A stretch of 64,000 nucleotides of DNA from Allomeiothermus silvanus DSM 9946 (GTDB lineage Bacteria > Deinococcota > Deinococci > Deinococcales > Thermaceae). The stretch is taken from NCBI RefSeq assembly GCF_000092125.1, contig NC_014213.1:1-64000 (forward strand), in the 5' to 3' direction. Shown piece by piece: positions 16,997-24,291 of the stretch. The notes below the pieces were generated by a model. It searched no databases. It saw only the letters and a list, made by a program, of their open reading frames with translations, and was not told where the DNA came from. Position 1 is the first letter of the stretch. Every line of letters starts with the position of its first letter. The position numbers were made by a program, and so were the translations under genes.

Positions 16997-17850
16997 GCGC
17001 CCTGGTGCTCCTCCTGCTGGCCCCGCTCTTCACCGGCAGCCTCAAGTGGCTCAAGGCCAGGTTGCAAAACCGGGTGGGCCCAGATCCCCTCTACGACTAC
17101 AAAAACCTCTTCAAGCTATGGCGCAAGTCCTGGATTAGGCCCCGGGGGGCCAGCCCCCTCTTCCTGATGGCGCCCGTGGTGGGTCTGCTCGGCGTAGCCA
17201 TCGCCGCAGCCTTTCTTCCGGCGCTGCCGGGGATTTCCTTCGCCGGGGACTTTTTGCTGCTGGTCTACCTGCTGAACCTGGGCCGCTTCTTTCAGGTCCT
17301 GGCCGCGCTGGATACCGGCAGCGCTTTCGGAGGCCAGGGGAGCTACCGCGAGGGGTTGCTGACGGTATTGGCCGAGCCGGGCACCGTGCTGGCCCTAGGG
17401 GCCGCCGGGCTGGCTTCGGGAAGCCTCTCGCTGGCGCACTTCGCCCCCCTGGCCCCGCAGAACGCCCTGGTCTATATCCTGGCCCTGGTTGCGCTATCGT
17501 TGGCGCTGCTGGCCGAAGGAGCCCGTATGCCGGTGGACGATCCCACCACCCACCTCGAGCTCACCATGATCCACGAAGCCCAATTGCTGGACCACTCCGG
17601 ACCGCTCCTGGCCCTCTACGAACTCTCGGCGGGGATGAAGCTCCTGGTATACGTCGGCCTCATCGCCCTGCTCCTGCCCTTTGGGGGGCTATCCTTCCCC
17701 GCAGCGCTCCTGCTGGCCTGGCTGGGGCTGGGCTACCTGGAGACCTACGGGGTCAAGCTGCGCTACTTGAGGCTTCCCGACCTGATGAGCTACAGCACGC
17801 TCACAGGCATCCTGGCCGTACTGGGGGTGGTGTTACGCTTTCGGATCTAG
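16993..17850 (+). CDS. HyfC/HycD/NuoH-like membrane subunit
   Basis: 285 residues, eight or so membrane helices. NuoH-family subunit that joins the soluble arm to the membrane arm. Seen: LKARLQNRVGPDPLYDYKNLFKLW near the N-terminus and the hallmark acidic loop EGARMPVDDPTTHLELTMIHE, then DHSGPLLALYELSAGMK. All conserved glutamates of the NuoH/HycD signature appear to be kept. It overlaps the HyfB-like gene by 4 bp (ATGA). Confidence 0.85.
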   Translation: MSALVLLLLAPLFTGSLKWLKARLQNRVGPDPLYDYKNLFKLWRKSWIRPRGASPLFLMAPVVGLLGVAIAAAFLPALPGISFAGDFLLLVYLLNLGRFFQVLAALDTGSAFGGQGSYREGLLTVLAEPGTVLALGAAGLASGSLSLAHFAPLAPQNALVYILALVALSLALLAEGARMPVDDPTTHLELTMIHEAQLLDHSGPLLALYELSAGMKLLVYVGLIALLLPFGGLSFPAALLLAWLGLGYLETYGVKLRYLRLPDLMSYSTLTGILAVLGVVLRFRI

Positions 17851-17888
17851 CTGCTAGCCTGGCGCTGGCCATTCTGGCCGCGGGATTC

Positions 17889-18473
17889 TTGATGGTGGGC
17901 CGCAAGAGCCTGGACGCATGGATCCGGCTCTACGCCTTGCAGAATGTGCTCCTGGCGCTCCTGGCGTTGGTACTGGCCGAAGGGGAGCGGCACTTGGTGC
18001 TGGCTGGGGTGGCCCTGCTGCTCATCAAGGGGGTGTTCATCCCCCGCTACCTGTTCTGGCTGCTGGAGCGCCTGGGGATCAGCCACGAGGTGGAGTCCTA
18101 TCTCTCCATCCCCTTATCCCTGCTCCTGGGTGGGGTCTTGGTGGCGGTGGGCTTCCGCGTAGGGAGCAGCTTCGTCCTGGAAGGGGCTCGGCTGCCGGAG
18201 GCCGTACCGGTGGCGTTGGGCCTGATCCTGCTGGGGATGCTCTCCATGGCCAGCCGTAAAAAGGCCGTCACCCAGGTCCTGGGCTTTCTGGCTTTGGAAA
18301 ACGGGGTCTTCCTGCTGGCTCTGGCCGAGACCCACGGCCTGCCGCTGTTCATCGAGCTGGGGGTAGCCCTCGACGCCTTCGCCGCCGTGGTGCTCGCGGG
18401 GGTGCTGATCTCTCGCATCCAGTCCACCTTCGGCCACATCGATACCGCGCGGATGCGCGATCTAAAGGGTTGA
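17889..18473 (+). CDS. HyfE-like membrane subunit (N-terminus uncertain)
   Basis: Hydrogenase-4 component E family, multi-helix membrane protein corresponding to NuoK plus extra helices. From the TTG at 17889 (or ATG 17892) it has 194 residues starting MMVGRKSLDAWIRLYALQN. However, the frame is open further upstream through ...LAASLALAILAAGFL, which looks like the missing first membrane helix. No ATG, GTG or TTG lies there, so translation may begin at a non-standard codon such as CTG 17859. The rest has typical HyfE segments (LIKGVFIPRYLF, FLALENGVFLLAL, ELGVALDAFAAVVL). Confidence 0.8.
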   Translation: MMVGRKSLDAWIRLYALQNVLLALLALVLAEGERHLVLAGVALLLIKGVFIPRYLFWLLERLGISHEVESYLSIPLSLLLGGVLVAVGFRVGSSFVLEGARLPEAVPVALGLILLGMLSMASRKKAVTQVLGFLALENGVFLLALAETHGLPLFIELGVALDAFAAVVLAGVLISRIQSTFGHIDTARMRDLKG

Positions 18474-18474
18474 G

Positions 18475-19926
18475 ATGCTCTACTTGCTGCTTTTTCTTCC
18501 CCTTCTGCCCGCCCTCTATGCCCTGCGCGAGCGGGAGATCGGGCGGCTCGCGGGTAGCACCGCCGCCGGTGCCGCGCTGTCGTTGGGGCTAGCGCTCCTG
18601 GCGCACGACCCGCTGGCTGGACCCCTGCGCCTCGACGGGGTAGGGCTTTTTTACCTGCTGCTCACCGATTGCCTCTTCGCGCTGGTGGCCCTGTATGCCC
18701 GGGCTTACTTCCAGGCGGCGCAGGACGGGGAGGCCTGGCGCTTCTACGCGGCCGGCAACCTGTTTCTCTTCGCGATGCACGGAGCCTACTTAGCCCACAA
18801 CCTGGGCCTGCTCTGGATCTTCGTGGAGAGCAGCACCCTGGCCTCGGCCTTGCTGGTCTACCACCGAGGGGGAGCCCGGGCCCTCGAGGCCACCTGGAAG
18901 TACCTGATGCTCGGCAGCGTGGGGATTGCCCTGGGGCTCATCGGGGTGATCCTGGTCTATGCCCTTTTGGGCGGGGCCACGCTGGACTGGCAGGAAGCCC
19001 GGGAGTTGGTCCGGAAAGCCGAACCCGCCCAGCTCAAGCTGGCCTTTGCCTTTTTGCTGGTGGGCTTTGGCACCAAGGTGGGCCTGTTTCCCCTGCACGC
19101 CTGGTTACCCGATGCCCACTCCGAAGCCCCCAGCCCGGCCTCGGCCCTGCTCTCGGGAACGCTGCTCAACGTGGCCTTCTACGCCCTCTTGCGCTACACT
19201 GCGCTGCTGGGCAGCGCAGGGTTATTCGACTTCGCTGCGGGGCTGTTGCAGGGCTTCGGGCTCTTCTCGCTGCTGGCCGCAGCCCTTTTCCTCTTTGCCC
19301 AGCGGGATTACAAGCGGCTACTGGCCTACTCCAGCATGGAGCACATGGGGTTGGCGGTCTACGGCCTGAGCCTGGGGGTTCCCTGGCTGGCCATGCTGCA
19401 CACCCTGTTCCACTCCCTGATCAAGACGGCGGCTTTCCTCTCGGCGGGCAACCTGCTCCTGGCCTACCAGAGCAAACTCATCGCCCGGGTGGGAGCGGTG
19501 TACCGGGCCTGGCCCGCCAGCGCTGGGCTTTTGGTCCTCTCCTGGCTGTCCCTAGCCGGCCTGCCCCCTTTTGGGCTGTTCTACACCGAGTTCCAGGCCC
19601 TCTTCCGCTCGAGCCCCCTCTCGATGGGGCTCTACCTGCTGGGGCTGGTGGGGGCTTTCGCCGGGCTCTTGTGGCCCCTCTCCCGCATGGCCTTCGGCGA
19701 GGGGCCCCTTTTGCCGCATAGCGGGGAGGGGCTGCCTTCCGGCGTACCGGGTCCCGGTCTCGCAAGGGAGCATCCTCGCCCCCGTACACTGGTGGTGGTA
19801 CCCGCCGTGCTGGTGGCGCTGGCCTTGATTCTGGGCCTCTTTCCCCCGACAGGGGTGGTGGAGCGGCTGGCGCAGACGCTTCTTTCGCCGCTGATAGGCG
19901 GGGAGGTGCTCTCGTGGAAGCTCTGA
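18475..19926 (+). CDS. HyfF/NuoM-N-like proton-conducting membrane subunit
   Basis: 483 residues, ~13 helices, second antiporter-like subunit. Seen: WIFVESSTLASALLVYH, FGTKVGLFPLHAWLPDAHSEAPSPASALLSG (quoted for location; pumping Lys in GTK and the conserved HAWLPDAH), LLAYSSMEHMG and LFHSLIKTAAF. Near the C-terminus the residues SGVPGPGLAREHPRPR are encoded by a 42-bp palindromic insert (19741-19782), in frame. The last codons include a second repeat type (TTCTTTCGCCGCTGATAGGCGG). It ends 13 bp inside the HyfG-like gene. Confidence 0.85.
   Translation: MLYLLLFLPLLPALYALREREIGRLAGSTAAGAALSLGLALLAHDPLAGPLRLDGVGLFYLLLTDCLFALVALYARAYFQAAQDGEAWRFYAAGNLFLFAMHGAYLAHNLGLLWIFVESSTLASALLVYHRGGARALEATWKYLMLGSVGIALGLIGVILVYALLGGATLDWQEARELVRKAEPAQLKLAFAFLLVGFGTKVGLFPLHAWLPDAHSEAPSPASALLSGTLLNVAFYALLRYTALLGSAGLFDFAAGLLQGFGLFSLLAAALFLFAQRDYKRLLAYSSMEHMGLAVYGLSLGVPWLAMLHTLFHSLIKTAAFLSAGNLLLAYQSKLIARVGAVYRAWPASAGLLVLSWLSLAGLPPFGLFYTEFQALFRSSPLSMGLYLLGLVGAFAGLLWPLSRMAFGEGPLLPHSGEGLPSGVPGPGLAREHPRPRTLVVVPAVLVALALILGLFPPTGVVERLAQTLLSPLIGGEVLSWKL
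19741..19782 (+). repeat. 42-bp palindromic element in hyfF-like gene
   Basis: Hairpin ACCGGG-T-CCCGGT followed by the second block CTCGCAAGGGAGCATCCTCG, a diverged form of the CCCGAAGGGGATCGTCCC block of other copies. It keeps the reading frame. Confidence 0.55.
19872..19908 (+). repeat. Short 'TTTCGCCG' palindromic repeat at the hyfF-hyfG junction
   Basis: Contains GCAGACGCTTCTTTCGCCGC, repeated exactly at 20055-20074 inside the HyfG-like gene. The tail CGCCGCTGATAGGCGGGG forms a small hairpin. Related copies occur at 22326, 43944, 44068 and 45037. Confidence 0.55.
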
Positions 19927-21494
19927 AGCAAGCGCTGGCATCGGGTCGGCCCGTGGCCCTTTGGTACGATGCGCCCCCCGGTGCACAAAGCCTGGTCCGT
20001 CCCGAAGGGGATCGTCCCCACCTGCGTTACCTGGTCGAAGGATCCTCTGCTAGCGCAGACGCTTCTTTCGCCGCGCAGCGGGGTGGGACTTCGTCAACCG
20101 GGCGCACGGAGGCCAGTCCGCCCCCAAGGGAATCTGCCTCCGGGCGCACGGGCGTCAGCCCGTCCCCAAGGGAATCTGCCCCCGGGGAGGCTTTCTCATT
20201 ACAGGAGTTCCGTGTGGAAGCCCAGGGGAGCTTTCCCAGCCTGGCGGAGGAGTTCCCAGCGCTGGACTGGTTCGAACGGGAGCTGTGGGAAGATCATGGC
20301 CTGGTACCCGAGGGTCACCCCTCCCTCAAGCCCCTCCGCAACCACCACTCGGTGTACAGCCGTCAGGCTGTCCCCAAGGGGATCGTCCGTCTCCCTTACC
20401 CCTTCGACCGGGTGGAAGGGCTGCACGAGGTGCCCGTAGGCCCGGTACACGCGGGGATTATCGAACCCGGCCACTTCCGCTTCAGCGTGCTGGGGGAAAG
20501 GATTCTCCACCTGGAGGTTCGCTTGGGCTACCAGCACCGGGGGGTAGAGCAGCTTTTTCAGGGGAAAAGCCTCGAGCAGGCCCTCTTGCTGGCGGAGCGG
20601 GCGGGCGGGGAGCCGGTAGCCCACGCCCTGGCCTTCTGCCAGGCGGTGGAGGCCGCCTTGGGGGTAGAGGTGCCCCCCAGGGCCTATCGCCTCCGGCGGG
20701 TGCTCCTCGAGCTAGAGCGCCTATTTGGTCACCTGGGCCACCTCGCGGGGCTTTTCACCGATATCGGCTACGCCTACGCCGCTACCCAGGTGGGCAAGGT
20801 GCGGGCCCTGCTCCAGGGGCAGCTCGAGCGCCTGACCGGACATCGCTACGGCCGTAACGCCCTCACGGTAGGGGGCGTGGGCTTCGATATAGACCCGGAA
20901 ACCCAGGTCGAGGTGCGGGGGGCGCTCGCCAAGCTGGCGGCCGAGGCCGAGACCCACCTCGCCGCGGCCCTCAAGCACCCCATGGTCCTCGACCGCCTGC
21001 GCTACGTGGGCACCCTCACCCAGGCCCAGGCCCGCTGGCTGGGCCTGGTGGGCCCGGCGGCCCGGGCCTGTGGGATGGGGCGTGACCTGCGCCAGGACGA
21101 CGCGCTGTACCAGACGTTCACCCCGGTGGTGCGCTCCGGGGGCGACGTGCTGGCCCGGGCTCAGGTCTATGCGGAGGAGCTCCGGCAGGGCTTTGTCTAC
21201 CTGGACCGCTTCCTCGGTGCGCTGCCCCAGGGAGAAGTGGCCAACGGGCCCACTACGCCCCGGGTTGACCCAGTCCCTGCGACAGCAGAGGCCTATAGCC
21301 GGGTGGAGGCCGGGCGGGGTGAACTTTTCTACTGGGTGCGGCTACGGGGGAACCGGGTAGAGCGGGTCAAGATCGTCGACCCCAGCTTCAAGAACTGGCG
21401 GGCCCTCGAGCTCGCCGTGCGGGGGATGGGCCTGCCCGACTTCCCCATCATCAACAAATCCTTCGACCTCTCCTACGCGGGGTGCGATCTATGA
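19914..21494 (+). CDS. HyfG/HycE-like large subunit lacking the NiFe cysteines, with in-frame repeat insertions
   Basis: 526 residues from a GTG inside the HyfF-like gene. The N-terminal NuoC-like part (1-165) is followed by a NuoD/hydrogenase large-subunit domain (EGLHEVPVGPVHAGIIEPGHFRF, HRGVEQLF). Where NiFe hydrogenases have ERxCGxCxxxH, this has ERAGGEPVAH (228-237); where they have DPCxxC near the C-terminus, it has DLSYAG (518-523). All four nickel ligands are therefore absent, so it is not a hydrogenase. Three stretches look inserted: PGAQSLVRPEGDRP, about 48 residues beginning SSASADASFAAQRGG, and HSVYSRQAVPKGIV. Each matches palindromic repeats at the DNA level and keeps the frame. 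Confidence 0.85.
   Translation: MEALKQALASGRPVALWYDAPPGAQSLVRPEGDRPHLRYLVEGSSASADASFAAQRGGTSSTGRTEASPPPRESASGRTGVSPSPRESAPGEAFSLQEFRVEAQGSFPSLAEEFPALDWFERELWEDHGLVPEGHPSLKPLRNHHSVYSRQAVPKGIVRLPYPFDRVEGLHEVPVGPVHAGIIEPGHFRFSVLGERILHLEVRLGYQHRGVEQLFQGKSLEQALLLAERAGGEPVAHALAFCQAVEAALGVEVPPRAYRLRRVLLELERLFGHLGHLAGLFTDIGYAYAATQVGKVRALLQGQLERLTGHRYGRNALTVGGVGFDIDPETQVEVRGALAKLAAEAETHLAAALKHPMVLDRLRYVGTLTQAQARWLGLVGPAARACGMGRDLRQDDALYQTFTPVVRSGGDVLARAQVYAEELRQGFVYLDRFLGALPQGEVANGPTTPRVDPVPATAEAYSRVEAGRGELFYWVRLRGNRVERVKIVDPSFKNWRALELAVRGMGLPDFPIINKSFDLSYAGCDL
19978..20019 (+). repeat. 42-bp palindromic element in hyfG-like gene (copy a)
   Basis: Carries GTCCGTCCCGAAGGGGATCG followed by TCCCC, the conserved second block. 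The first hairpin is degenerate (GTGCACAAAGCCTG). It encodes 14 in-frame residues that interrupt WYDAP/HLRYLVEG. Confidence 0.65.
20055..20099 (+). repeat. 'TTTCGCCG' repeat in hyfG-like gene
   Basis: GCAGACGCTTCTTTCGCCGC repeats 19872-19891 exactly and is followed by GCAGCGGGGTGGG, giving a CGCCGC/GCAGCGGGG hairpin. It encodes ADASFAAQRGGTSS. Confidence 0.6.
20100..20183 (+). repeat. Two tandem 42-bp palindromic elements in hyfG-like gene (copies b, c)
   Basis: Units 20100-20141 and 20142-20183 each start GGGCGCACGG and end AAGGGAATCTGCC(T/C)CC. The second has the hairpin ACGGGC-GTCA-GCCCGT; the first has a weaker one (CGGA/TCCG). Together they encode GRTEASPPPRESAS and GRTGVSPSPRESAP. Confidence 0.75.
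20349..20390 (+). repeat. 42-bp palindromic element in hyfG-like gene (copy d)
   Basis: Hairpin ACAGCC-GTCA-GGCTGT followed by CCCCAAGGGGATCGTCC. Encodes VYSRQAVPKGIV, nearly the same residues as the copy in the transposase at 45082 (VYRRQSVPKGIV) and in the RES toxin (VRSQSVPKGIV). Confidence 0.8.
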
Positions 21495-22363
21495 CCTCCC
21501 TATGGCAGACCTTGCGCACCGGCCTCCTGACCCGAAGCCTGGAGAAGCTCTTCAGGCTGCCGGCCTGGGCCCCTGGCTGGCCCCTGCTGCGGCCTGAGGG
21601 GCTTTCCCCAGCGGTGAGGCGTGAACTCCTGGAACTTTGCCCCAGCGCGGCCTTCGCCGAGGAAGGGGGTGAGTTCCGGGTGAACCTGGCCCAATGCGTC
21701 CTCTGCGGGCGCTGTTTCCGGGCAATTCCGCAGGCGGTAGGCGAGTTGCGTACCCTCGAGGTGGCGGTGACCCGGCGAGAAGACCTCGTGCAGCGAGTAG
21801 ACCTGACCACCGGAAGCTTTGTCGAGCCCACCCCTCCGCCCCCTACCCGCGCCGAACTCCACCTGCCCACCCTGGCCTTCCGCGAAGTCTCCGCGGGCAA
21901 CACCGGCCTGGACGACACCGAGGTGGCTCTGGCCGGCAACCCCTTCCACGACATGAGCCGTTTCGGTTTCAGTGTGGTGGCTTCGCCCCGCCACGCCGAC
22001 GCCTTGCTGGTGACCGGACCGGTGAGCCAAAACATGCGGGAGGCCCTCTGGCGTACCTACCAGGCCACACCCGAGCCCAAAGGGGTGGTGGCGGTGGGCA
22101 ACGAGGCCATCGGCGGCGAGATCTTCGCGGAAAGCGCCGCAGTGGTAGGGGGGGTAGACCAGGTGGTTCCGGTAGACGTCTACGTGCCGGGCAGTCCCGC
22201 CCGGCCAGCCTCTATTCTGCACGGCCTGCTGCTGCTCAGCGGCCAGACTCAGCAGGTGCTGGTTGGAGGGCGCTTGCACGAGGAGCGTACCCAGGTGGTA
22301 TCCAGCGAAGCGGGGGTGGAGGCGTCTTCTCGCCGAGCGGAGCGAGGGGAGGAGCATGGCTAA
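21491..22363 (+). CDS. HyfI/NuoB-like small subunit without proximal-cluster cysteines, fused to a ferredoxin-like N-terminus
   Basis: 290 residues; ATG overlaps the previous stop (ATGA). Residues 1-105 resemble a HyfH-like ferredoxin with only three cysteines kept (C69-VL-C72-GR-C75, followed by FRAIP). From ~125 the NuoB/HyfI fold is clear: RFGFSVVASPRHADALLVTGPVS. Compared with the family motif GSCNGCDIE...GDCA...PGCPPRP, the four [4Fe-4S] ligands are replaced by Thr138, Asp141, Glu205 (VGNEA) and Ser235 (VPGSPARP). So neither hydrogenase activity nor normal electron delivery to the large subunit seems possible. The last ~15 residues (RRAERGEEHG) come from a repeat insertion at 22326. Confidence 0.8.
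   Translation: MTSLWQTLRTGLLTRSLEKLFRLPAWAPGWPLLRPEGLSPAVRRELLELCPSAAFAEEGGEFRVNLAQCVLCGRCFRAIPQAVGELRTLEVAVTRREDLVQRVDLTTGSFVEPTPPPPTRAELHLPTLAFREVSAGNTGLDDTEVALAGNPFHDMSRFGFSVVASPRHADALLVTGPVSQNMREALWRTYQATPEPKGVVAVGNEAIGGEIFAESAAVVGGVDQVVPVDVYVPGSPARPASILHGLLLLSGQTQQVLVGGRLHEERTQVVSSEAGVEASSRRAERGEEHG
22326..22355 (+). repeat. 'TTCGCCGAGCGGAGCGAGG' repeat at the end of the HyfI-like gene
   Basis: CTCGCCGAGCGGAGCGAGGG also occurs, with one difference, at 43948 inside the IS256 transposase. Here it supplies the C-terminal codons of the HyfI-like protein and separates it from the next frame. Confidence 0.6.
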
Positions 22364-22396
22364 ACTTTCGCTACCCTGGAGATAGATGGCCAACGG

Positions 22397-22789
22397 GTGG
22401 ACTTCTGGGTCCTCGAGCCGGTGCTGAACCCCCGGACCGGGCGGGTCAAGCGCTATATGCGGCTGCGGCGTGACCCCTCGCAGGCCGAGCGCCAGGCGCT
22501 ACCCGGCCTCGCCCGCCTGGCTCGCCGGGTACTGGATCTGGAAACCTCCTGCTCGCGTGCCCAGTTGTCGCTCGTCTCCCGCGTGGGTGGGATGGACGGG
22601 GGCTGGGAACTGACGTACCGCTGCGAACAGGGGGTCTACCGGGTGTGGCTCGAGCCGGCGGATCTGGAAGGGGTTGAGGTGGTCGACATCCGGGCAGAAA
22701 GCGCGCGCCTGCGGGTATCGCGGGCTCTGTTCCCCGCCGAATTGGCCTCGGGAGGCGACACAGACGAGCTGGGAGGGACCCGACCGTGA
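22397..22789 (+). CDS. Uncharacterised protein of the Ehr-type operon
   Basis: 130 residues from the GTG at 22397. The same frame is open back to the HyfI stop and reads naturally (...ATLEIDGQRVDFWVLEPVLNP), so the true start may have been lost when the repeat at 22326 inserted. No family recognised. It is Arg/Glu-rich with one conserved-looking block WVLEPVLNPRTGRVKRYMRL and a later beta-rich half (GGWELTYRCEQGVYRVWLEP). No membrane segment or metal motif. It overlaps the next gene by 4 bp and so belongs to the operon. Confidence 0.5.
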   Translation: MDFWVLEPVLNPRTGRVKRYMRLRRDPSQAERQALPGLARLARRVLDLETSCSRAQLSLVSRVGGMDGGWELTYRCEQGVYRVWLEPADLEGVEVVDIRAESARLRVSRALFPAELASGGDTDELGGTRP

Positions 22790-23398
22790 CCATGGCGCCC
22801 ACCGACGCCGAGCGGCTATTGGCCCTGCTGCGCGAGCCCTGCTGTCCGATCTGCATCCTCGCTCGCCGGGCCGCGCGGGAATACCTGGAGACACGATTGC
22901 TGCGCTTGAGTACCGGCGCTAGCCAGGGGCCGAAGGCCCTTTACGAGCAAGACCCTCCGATGGTAAGCGGCGCGGTCTTGTGCAGCCCGCCACTGGCACA
23001 AGCTGGTAGCGCTCGAGGCACGGCACCCCGAGGTGCCCCGGTTGAGTGAGGCAATGCTAGAGACTCTCCTGGAAACCGCCGACGACCCGCGGATTTGCCT
23101 GGCGTGTGGGGTGCAGCAATCCACTACCCGGCGTTACCTCGAGGTGCTGGCGCGGTTGCCCGCCGAAACGGTTGGGCTGGCCTTGCGGCAGGGCCAGGGC
23201 TTCATCTGCCTCAAGCACCTCGCAGCCCTACCCGCTAGCCCGCTCAAGGGTTGGTTGCTCGAGCGCGTGCACGCCCTCACGCTCGACTTGCCCCGCTTTC
23301 AGGAGCGCTACGCCCGGTGGCACAGCACCGAGTTCGGGCCGGAGGCGGAGCTAGACCCACCTGGACGGGCTTTGGCTGCACTGGCGGGTGAGGATTGA
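22786..23398 (+). pseudogene. DUF6062-like cysteine-motif protein, interrupted by one frameshift
   Basis: Two frames join into one ~203-residue protein. The first (from GTG 22786 or ATG 22792) has LREPCCPICILARRAAREYL and ends out of frame. The second frame continues with CAARHWHKLVALEARHPEV (around 22980-23035), then DPRICLACGVQQSTTRRYL and GFICLKHLAALPAS. The four Cys/His motifs (CPIC, CxxxHW, CLAC, CLKH) are the pattern of DUF6062-type proteins. A single-base indel near 22960-22985 explains the break; it may be a true mutation or a sequencing error. Role unknown; last gene of the Ehr-type operon. Confidence 0.6.
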
Positions 23399-23633
23399 AC
23401 ATATTCCGGTTCACGGGCGCAGGTTGCCCACATCCCGGTCCATCTGCCCTAGAGCCTCATCCACCGCGACCTGAGGGGCGAGGCACGACTCGGCCAGCCC
23501 CGCCCGCCGCTCCTGAACTGGAGCAGCCCGGGTCTTGCCTCCTCGCTTACGCCGGTAGGGGGTGGCCGGGGCCAGCTCTTCCGGCCCCCGTTCTTTACAG
23601 TCCCCAGAGTTTTTTTGAATCTCTCGCTTGCGC

Positions 23634-23675
23634 GGGCGTACCGAGCCTGCTCCGTCCCGAAGGGAATCTACCGGA
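23634..23675 (+). repeat. 42-bp palindromic element, intergenic
   Basis: GGGCGTACCGAGCCTGCTCC followed by GTCCCGAAGGGAATCTACCG. The second block matches the family; the first hairpin is weak. Confidence 0.6.
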
Positions 23676-23823
23676 CCGCTTCAGCCAGGGCTTCTTTGAG
23701 CGGGCGGGCACCCTGAGCTTCGGCCCGGCGTCCCTTCAGGGCGGCTTTCCCCCTTCCAAAGAGCGTTCCCTCCACTTATTGTGGCCCTTCTCGGGGGTGC
23801 GCTACGGCACCGTTCTGCTCAGG

Positions 23824-23865
23824 CGTGCTGGGCACAGCCCAGCCCCAAGGGGAATCGGCCTGTGC
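23824..23865 (+). repeat. 42-bp palindromic element, intergenic
   Basis: Hairpin GCTGGGC-ACA-GCCCAGC followed by CCCCAAGGGGAATCGGCC. Stem arms differ entirely from other copies but pair perfectly. Confidence 0.65.
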
Positions 23866-23886
23866 TGCTCTCACCCTTGAGCAGGG

Positions 23887-24291
23887 TCAGGGGATAATCC
23901 CTTCCCCCACCCTCTTCCGTAGCCGGGCATCCAGGGTGGCCACCCCCTCATCCCTCTCCCCGCATCGGAAGAGCAGAAAGGCGTCCACGAGGCTCAGGCC
24001 TCCCCTGCCCGCCTCCCGGAGAGCCGGGAACACTGCGTCCCCCTCCAGGACCTCCACCCCGGGCCGGTCCAGGAGGGCTAGGAGGGTTTCCGCCGCTTCC
24101 CCCTTTTTGGCCTTGTAGAAGGAGACGAGGGTGTAGAAGGCCTCGGCCACCACCAAAGGGTGGACCCTCAGGAGGAAGCGACGCTCCTCGGCCCCCCGGA
24201 ACACCAGAAGGGCCTTCCCCGCAAGCTCCTCCGGCTTTCCGGTGATGAAGCGCAGGAGCAGGCTGGTATCCAACCCCTCTCCCGAACCCAT
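23887..24291 (-). CDS. vapC: VapC-type PIN-domain toxin
   Basis: 134 residues. PIN-fold ribonuclease toxin. Acidic active-site residues are in place: GLDTSLLLRF (Asp8), a central Glu in VVAEAFYTL, LSLVDAFLLF and VATLDARL near the end. The start at 24291 lies within the antitoxin frame, so the two are translationally linked. Target RNA cannot be read from sequence. Confidence 0.75.
   Translation of the reverse strand: MGSGEGLDTSLLLRFITGKPEELAGKALLVFRGAEERRFLLRVHPLVVAEAFYTLVSFYKAKKGEAAETLLALLDRPGVEVLEGDAVFPALREAGRGGLSLVDAFLLFRCGERDEGVATLDARLRKRVGEGIIP

Larger units (their letters stand above)
23399..23886. other. Intergenic region with two palindromic elements, no gene
   Basis: Between the DUF6062-like gene and vapC. 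It is open in one frame on the plus strand but the residues are low-complexity Pro/Arg/Gly and partly repeat-derived, so I do not call a gene. Two members of the 42-bp family lie at 23634 and 23824. Confidence 0.6.

Noticed and set aside
15188-21494. Active group 4 [NiFe] hydrogenase or formate hydrogenlyase
   Set aside because: All NiFe-binding cysteines are absent from the large subunit and no maturation or formate dehydrogenase genes are nearby.
23395-23880. 161-codon open frame downstream of the DUF6062-like gene
   Set aside because: Low-complexity Pro/Arg/Gly content and overlap with two palindromic elements; no ribosome-binding site or family signature.
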